Assembly (NCBI GenBank): GCA_913058295.1
Contig: CAJXRD010000003.1
Span: forward strand, 1-64,000
Reading direction: 5' to 3'
Length of the DNA stretch: 64,000 nucleotides
From: an uncultured Flavobacteriales bacterium
GTDB lineage: Bacteria; Bacteroidota; Bacteroidia; Flavobacteriales; Flavobacteriaceae
Shown piece after piece: positions 61,837-64,000 of the stretch (position 1 is its first letter; each line of letters begins with the position of its first letter). The position numbers and the translations under genes are program-made. Under the pieces are notes generated by a model. It made no database searches. It worked only from the letters and a program-made list of their open reading frames with translations, and was not told the origin of the DNA.

Positions 61837-61881
61837 ATTCTTCAAAGATAAGAAAATGTTAATCTCCAATCTTTGAAGAAT
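61837..61881 (-). terminator. hairpin between norB and nirK
   Basis: A 13-bp perfect stem (61837-61849 with 61869-61881) with a 19-base loop lies 11 bases after the norB stop. A consensus minus-strand -7 box (TATCTTTG, 61843-61850) for nirK overlaps the right-hand part of transcription. It may act as a partial terminator or attenuator. Confidence 0.65.
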
Positions 61882-61891
61882 ATTTTTGTTA

Positions 61892-63229
61892 TTAGTTCTT
61901 AATTTCTAAGGCTTCGTCTGTTGGTTGGCCATATTTTACAAAATCGATGATGTATAAAACTATACCAGTTAGAAAAACAGTTGCGCAGAGAATCAAAACA
62001 TAAAAATGAACTTCGATCATTTTTTGAACTTCCATAAATTCTAATTTCATAATACGTTCTAAATATACTTGAGCTACTCCAGCTACACCAAAAGCTACCG
62101 TCATACCAACCATACCGATATTCGACAACCAGAAAGCTGCTCTTCCTCTTGCTCCATCATATAATTTTCTTCCTGTTAAGTTAGGTAATGCGTAACTTAT
62201 TATTGCTAAAACAATCATAGCATAAGCCCCCCAAAATGCAAGGTGACCGTGCATTGCTGTAACTAAGGTTCCGTGTGTGTATAAGTTTGTTTGTGGTAGA
62301 GTATGTGCAAATCCTAATAATCCTGCTCCAACAAAGGAAACAATTGCAGCTCCTAAGGTCCAGAATAATGCAATTTTATTAGGATGTTTTTTCTCTCCCT
62401 TACGATACATATTTACTGCAAACAATGCCATTGCCAGAAAAGCAAGAGGCTCTAAAGCTGAGAATATTCCACCTACAATTAGCCAAATTTTATTTACTCC
62501 AATGTAATAGTAGTGGTGACCAGTTCCTAAAACACCAGAAAGGAATGTTAAACCAACAATTACATAAAGCCATTTTTCAATAACCTCTCTATCAACTCCA
62601 GTTAGTTTAATTAATAAGAAAGAAAGAATACCTCCCATAATTAATTCCCAAACACCTTCTACCCATAAGTGAACTACCCACCATCTAAAAAATGAATCCA
62701 TTACTTGACTATCAAAAGGAAGCATACCTGGAAGGTAAAGTAGAGCAGCAAAAAATAAACCCATAGTAAGCACTAAGGCTGTTGTTGTTCTTCTTTTTCC
62801 TTTAATAAGGGTTGTCAATATTATTCCTAAGAATAATAATACATTTACAACTACCAAATAATCTAGTCCTCTGGGAATTTCTAAGAACTTTCGTCCTTCC
62901 CAAATATTAAAATGAAAACCAATTATAGCGGCAACACCTACTAATGCGAGTGAAATTAATTGCACATAAGCAAGCTTAACACTTACCAATTCGTGTTGTG
63001 CTTCTTCGGGAATAATATAATATGCGGCACCCATAAAACCTGATAATAACCAAACTACCAATAGATTAAGGTGAACAGCTTTTGCTGTGTTAAATGGAAT
63101 GATGTCGTGTAATCCATCAAATCCTGCATGAGCAAAGCCCATAATAAAACCATATACCAGTTGTAGAACAAACAACAACATGGATAGGGCAAAAAACCAA
63201 TAGGCTACTTTTTGTGATTTATATTTCAT
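61892..63229 (-). CDS. norB: nitric oxide reductase subunit B
   Basis: The 445-residue protein has 12 membrane helices of the haem-copper oxidase fold with the cNOR features WWVVHLWVEGVWELIMG, GTGHHYYYIGVNKIW and HGHLAFWGAYAMIVLA, where the histidines bind the haems and the iron, and the glutamates near the site. It is of the cytochrome-c-dependent kind, since it lacks the N-terminal quinol-oxidase extension and has NorC beside it (12 bases). It reduces two NO to N2O. Confidence 0.95.
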   Translation of the reverse strand: MKYKSQKVAYWFFALSMLLFVLQLVYGFIMGFAHAGFDGLHDIIPFNTAKAVHLNLLVVWLLSGFMGAAYYIIPEEAQHELVSVKLAYVQLISLALVGVAAIIGFHFNIWEGRKFLEIPRGLDYLVVVNVLLFLGIILTTLIKGKRRTTTALVLTMGLFFAALLYLPGMLPFDSQVMDSFFRWWVVHLWVEGVWELIMGGILSFLLIKLTGVDREVIEKWLYVIVGLTFLSGVLGTGHHYYYIGVNKIWLIVGGIFSALEPLAFLAMALFAVNMYRKGEKKHPNKIALFWTLGAAIVSFVGAGLLGFAHTLPQTNLYTHGTLVTAMHGHLAFWGAYAMIVLAIISYALPNLTGRKLYDGARGRAAFWLSNIGMVGMTVAFGVAGVAQVYLERIMKLEFMEVQKMIEVHFYVLILCATVFLTGIVLYIIDFVKYGQPTDEALEIKN

Positions 63230-63241
63230 AATTATATTTTT

Positions 63242-63676
63242 TTAGTTTTTATCTTTAGCTAATGGAGATACTACGGTTTCGAAGCCATTAAGATCTATTT
63301 TACCAATCCAATCGAAAAAGGCAATTAAATCCTGAGCTTCTTCTTCAGAAAAGCCATAAGCAACCATCTTTCTTCCATTGGGTTCCCAAGGATTAGGGGT
63401 CATTAAAACGGCTTTGATATAGCCTTCACCTCTACGGTCAATTACTTTGGTAAGTTCTGGAGCGTAATAGCCTCCTTCACCTAATAATGTATGACAACCC
63501 ATACAATTGTTAGTGTCCCATAAATCTTTACCTCGTACTACTTGTTCGGTAATATTCTCATAGTTTGTTTGATCTTGAGCTTTGCTAAGGGAATACACTG
63601 TTAACCCAATAAAGATTAAGAATGTAACTACCGTACCTCCTAAGAAAAAGGCTCGTGCTTGTTTTTTTGATAGCAT
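63242..63676 (-). CDS. norC: nitric oxide reductase subunit C
   Basis: The 144-residue protein has an N-terminal membrane anchor (about 8-30) and a monohaem cytochrome c domain with CMGCH (58-62) in NNCMGCHTLLGEGGYYAPEL. It passes electrons to NorB in the periplasm. It starts the norCB operon with its own promoter and FNR-type site. Confidence 0.95.
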   Translation of the reverse strand: MLSKKQARAFFLGGTVVTFLIFIGLTVYSLSKAQDQTNYENITEQVVRGKDLWDTNNCMGCHTLLGEGGYYAPELTKVIDRRGEGYIKAVLMTPNPWEPNGRKMVAYGFSEEEAQDLIAFFDWIGKIDLNGFETVVSPLAKDKN

Positions 63677-63726
63677 AGGTTTCGTATTAAATTAATAAAA
63701 TAAGATAAATTAGTCTTTTAATGTGC

Positions 63727-63769
63727 CAAAAATAATTGATTCAAGACCTTTATTTTATGATATATGTCA
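63727..63769 (-). promoter_or_regulatory. norC promoter: FNR-type site and -7 box
   Basis: The site TGATATATGTCA (63758-63769) has the core TGA(C/T)-N4-(G/A)TCA. The minus-strand -7 box TATTTTTG is at 63727-63734, 36.5 bases from the site centre, identical to the DUF2892 promoter and the sulfur promoters. Confidence 0.78.
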
Positions 63770-63789
63770 TATTTTACATTTTTAACCCA

Positions 63790-63807
63790 CACATATTCTA
63801 ATATGTG
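63790..63807. promoter_or_regulatory. 8-2-8 perfect palindrome upstream of norC
   Basis: CACATATT-CT-AATATGTG lies 35 bases upstream of the FNR-type site (centre 63798.5). The arms and size suit a homodimeric regulator such as an Rrf2/NsrR-type protein; the Rrf2 gene at 42450-42905 is a candidate. Confidence 0.6.
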
Positions 63808-63870
63808 AAGCCCAATTTTAGGACAAGAAGATTAGGTCAAAATTTGGAAGATTTTTCTGAAATAAAACAA

Positions 63871-63914
63871 CAATGCCATGAAAAAAACCTTCGAAGGTTC
63901 CTTTCATGGCATTG
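63871..63914 (-). terminator. strong hairpin terminator of the gene that enters from the right edge
   Basis: A long stem (63871-63883 with 63902-63914) with an inner palindrome (AACCTTCGAAGGTT, 63886-63899), T-rich on the minus strand, follows the partial minus-strand gene. Confidence 0.8.
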
Positions 63915-63952
63915 ATTACAGTTTAATAGGGTTAATTTGTTATTAATCCTAT

Positions 63953-64000
63953 TTATTTCTTAAAGGCTAATTTTGTAGATCTACCTTTCTTAAAAATTTT
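63953..64000 (-). CDS. C-terminal 15 residues of a minus-strand protein (runs off the window)
   Basis: The frame is open on the minus strand to the right edge and ends with a stop at 63953. The visible end is basic (FLKKGRSTKLAFKK). A strong terminator follows, which supports a real gene end. The family cannot be named from this. Confidence 0.6.
   Translation of the reverse strand, partial: KIFKKGRSTKLAFKK

Noticed and set aside
61873..61886. FNR-like site for nirK at the expected distance from the -7 box 61843-61850
   Set aside because: Only six of ten arm bases fit TTGAT-N4-ATCAA; the sequence is also part of the hairpin stem.
1..64000. CRISPR arrays, tRNA or rRNA genes, insertion sequences, prophage
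   Set aside because: No regular repeat-spacer pattern, cloverleaf sequence, rRNA segment or transposase/integrase frame was seen.

Overview
The window comes from a member of the Bacteroidota, almost certainly a marine-type Flavobacteriaceae. The DNA is AT-rich. Promoters have the Bacteroidota -7 box TAnnTTTG, and start codons usually lack a Shine-Dalgarno sequence. Lineage markers include GldH, a type IX secretion sorting domain, an HU-CCDC81/SPOR protein, a TonB-dependent receptor and a YaaT-type PSP1 protein. The organism appears able both to oxidise reduced sulfur and to reduce nitrite and nitric oxide.

Layout. Bases 1-2807: end of a TonB receptor, a small membrane protein, a type II sulfide:quinone oxidoreductase (SQR) and a DUF2892 protein. 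2821-9138: methyltransferases, a sterol-desaturase-like enzyme, an SDR, two tandem secreted paralogues, and a five-gene operon (HMA protein, methyltransferase, haem lipoprotein, thioredoxin, TPMT-like methyltransferase). 9297-21177: the sulfur island, with rhodanese, persulfide dioxygenase-rhodanese, two SulP carriers, a SoeABC-like molybdoenzyme (B and C fused), two YeeE/YedE-type membrane proteins and a Crp/Fnr regulator. 21187-45019: mostly housekeeping genes (dprA, trpS, plsC, recA, PSP1, gldH, PBP1, scoAB, a double ABC ATPase, an M4 protease), then an Rrf2 regulator and an ADP-forming acyl-CoA synthetase. 45021-48561: norQDEF-like genes. 48636-50429: a large unrecognised protein. 50624-57366: a nine-gene molybdenum-cofactor operon with a ModE-like regulator and a TSUP transporter. 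57531-63676: porin, SCO, nirV, nirK-cytochrome c, norB and norC.

How it fits together. SQR makes persulfide, the MBL-rhodanese enzyme turns persulfide into sulfite, the cytoplasmic SoeABC-like complex oxidises sulfite to sulfate with electrons to quinone, and SulP or YeeE proteins move sulfur oxyanions. The Moco genes can supply the SoeA-like subunit. Electrons can leave through NirK and NorCB. Sulfide-linked partial denitrification is therefore an inference from gene content; a nitrate reductase and nosZ are not in the window.

The strongest new observation is regulatory. Four sulfur promoters carry a perfect GTAAC-N4-GTTAC palindrome whose centre lies exactly 36.5 bases upstream of the last base of the -7 box (about -41 from transcription start, a class II activator position). 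Three other promoters, including norC, carry TGA(C/T)-N4-(G/A)TCA at the same or nearly the same spacing. This suggests two parallel Crp/Fnr-family circuits, one for sulfur and one for nitric oxide/denitrification. The best candidate for an undescribed protein is the 597-residue, cysteine-containing protein at 48636-50429, between the nor accessory genes and the Moco operon.
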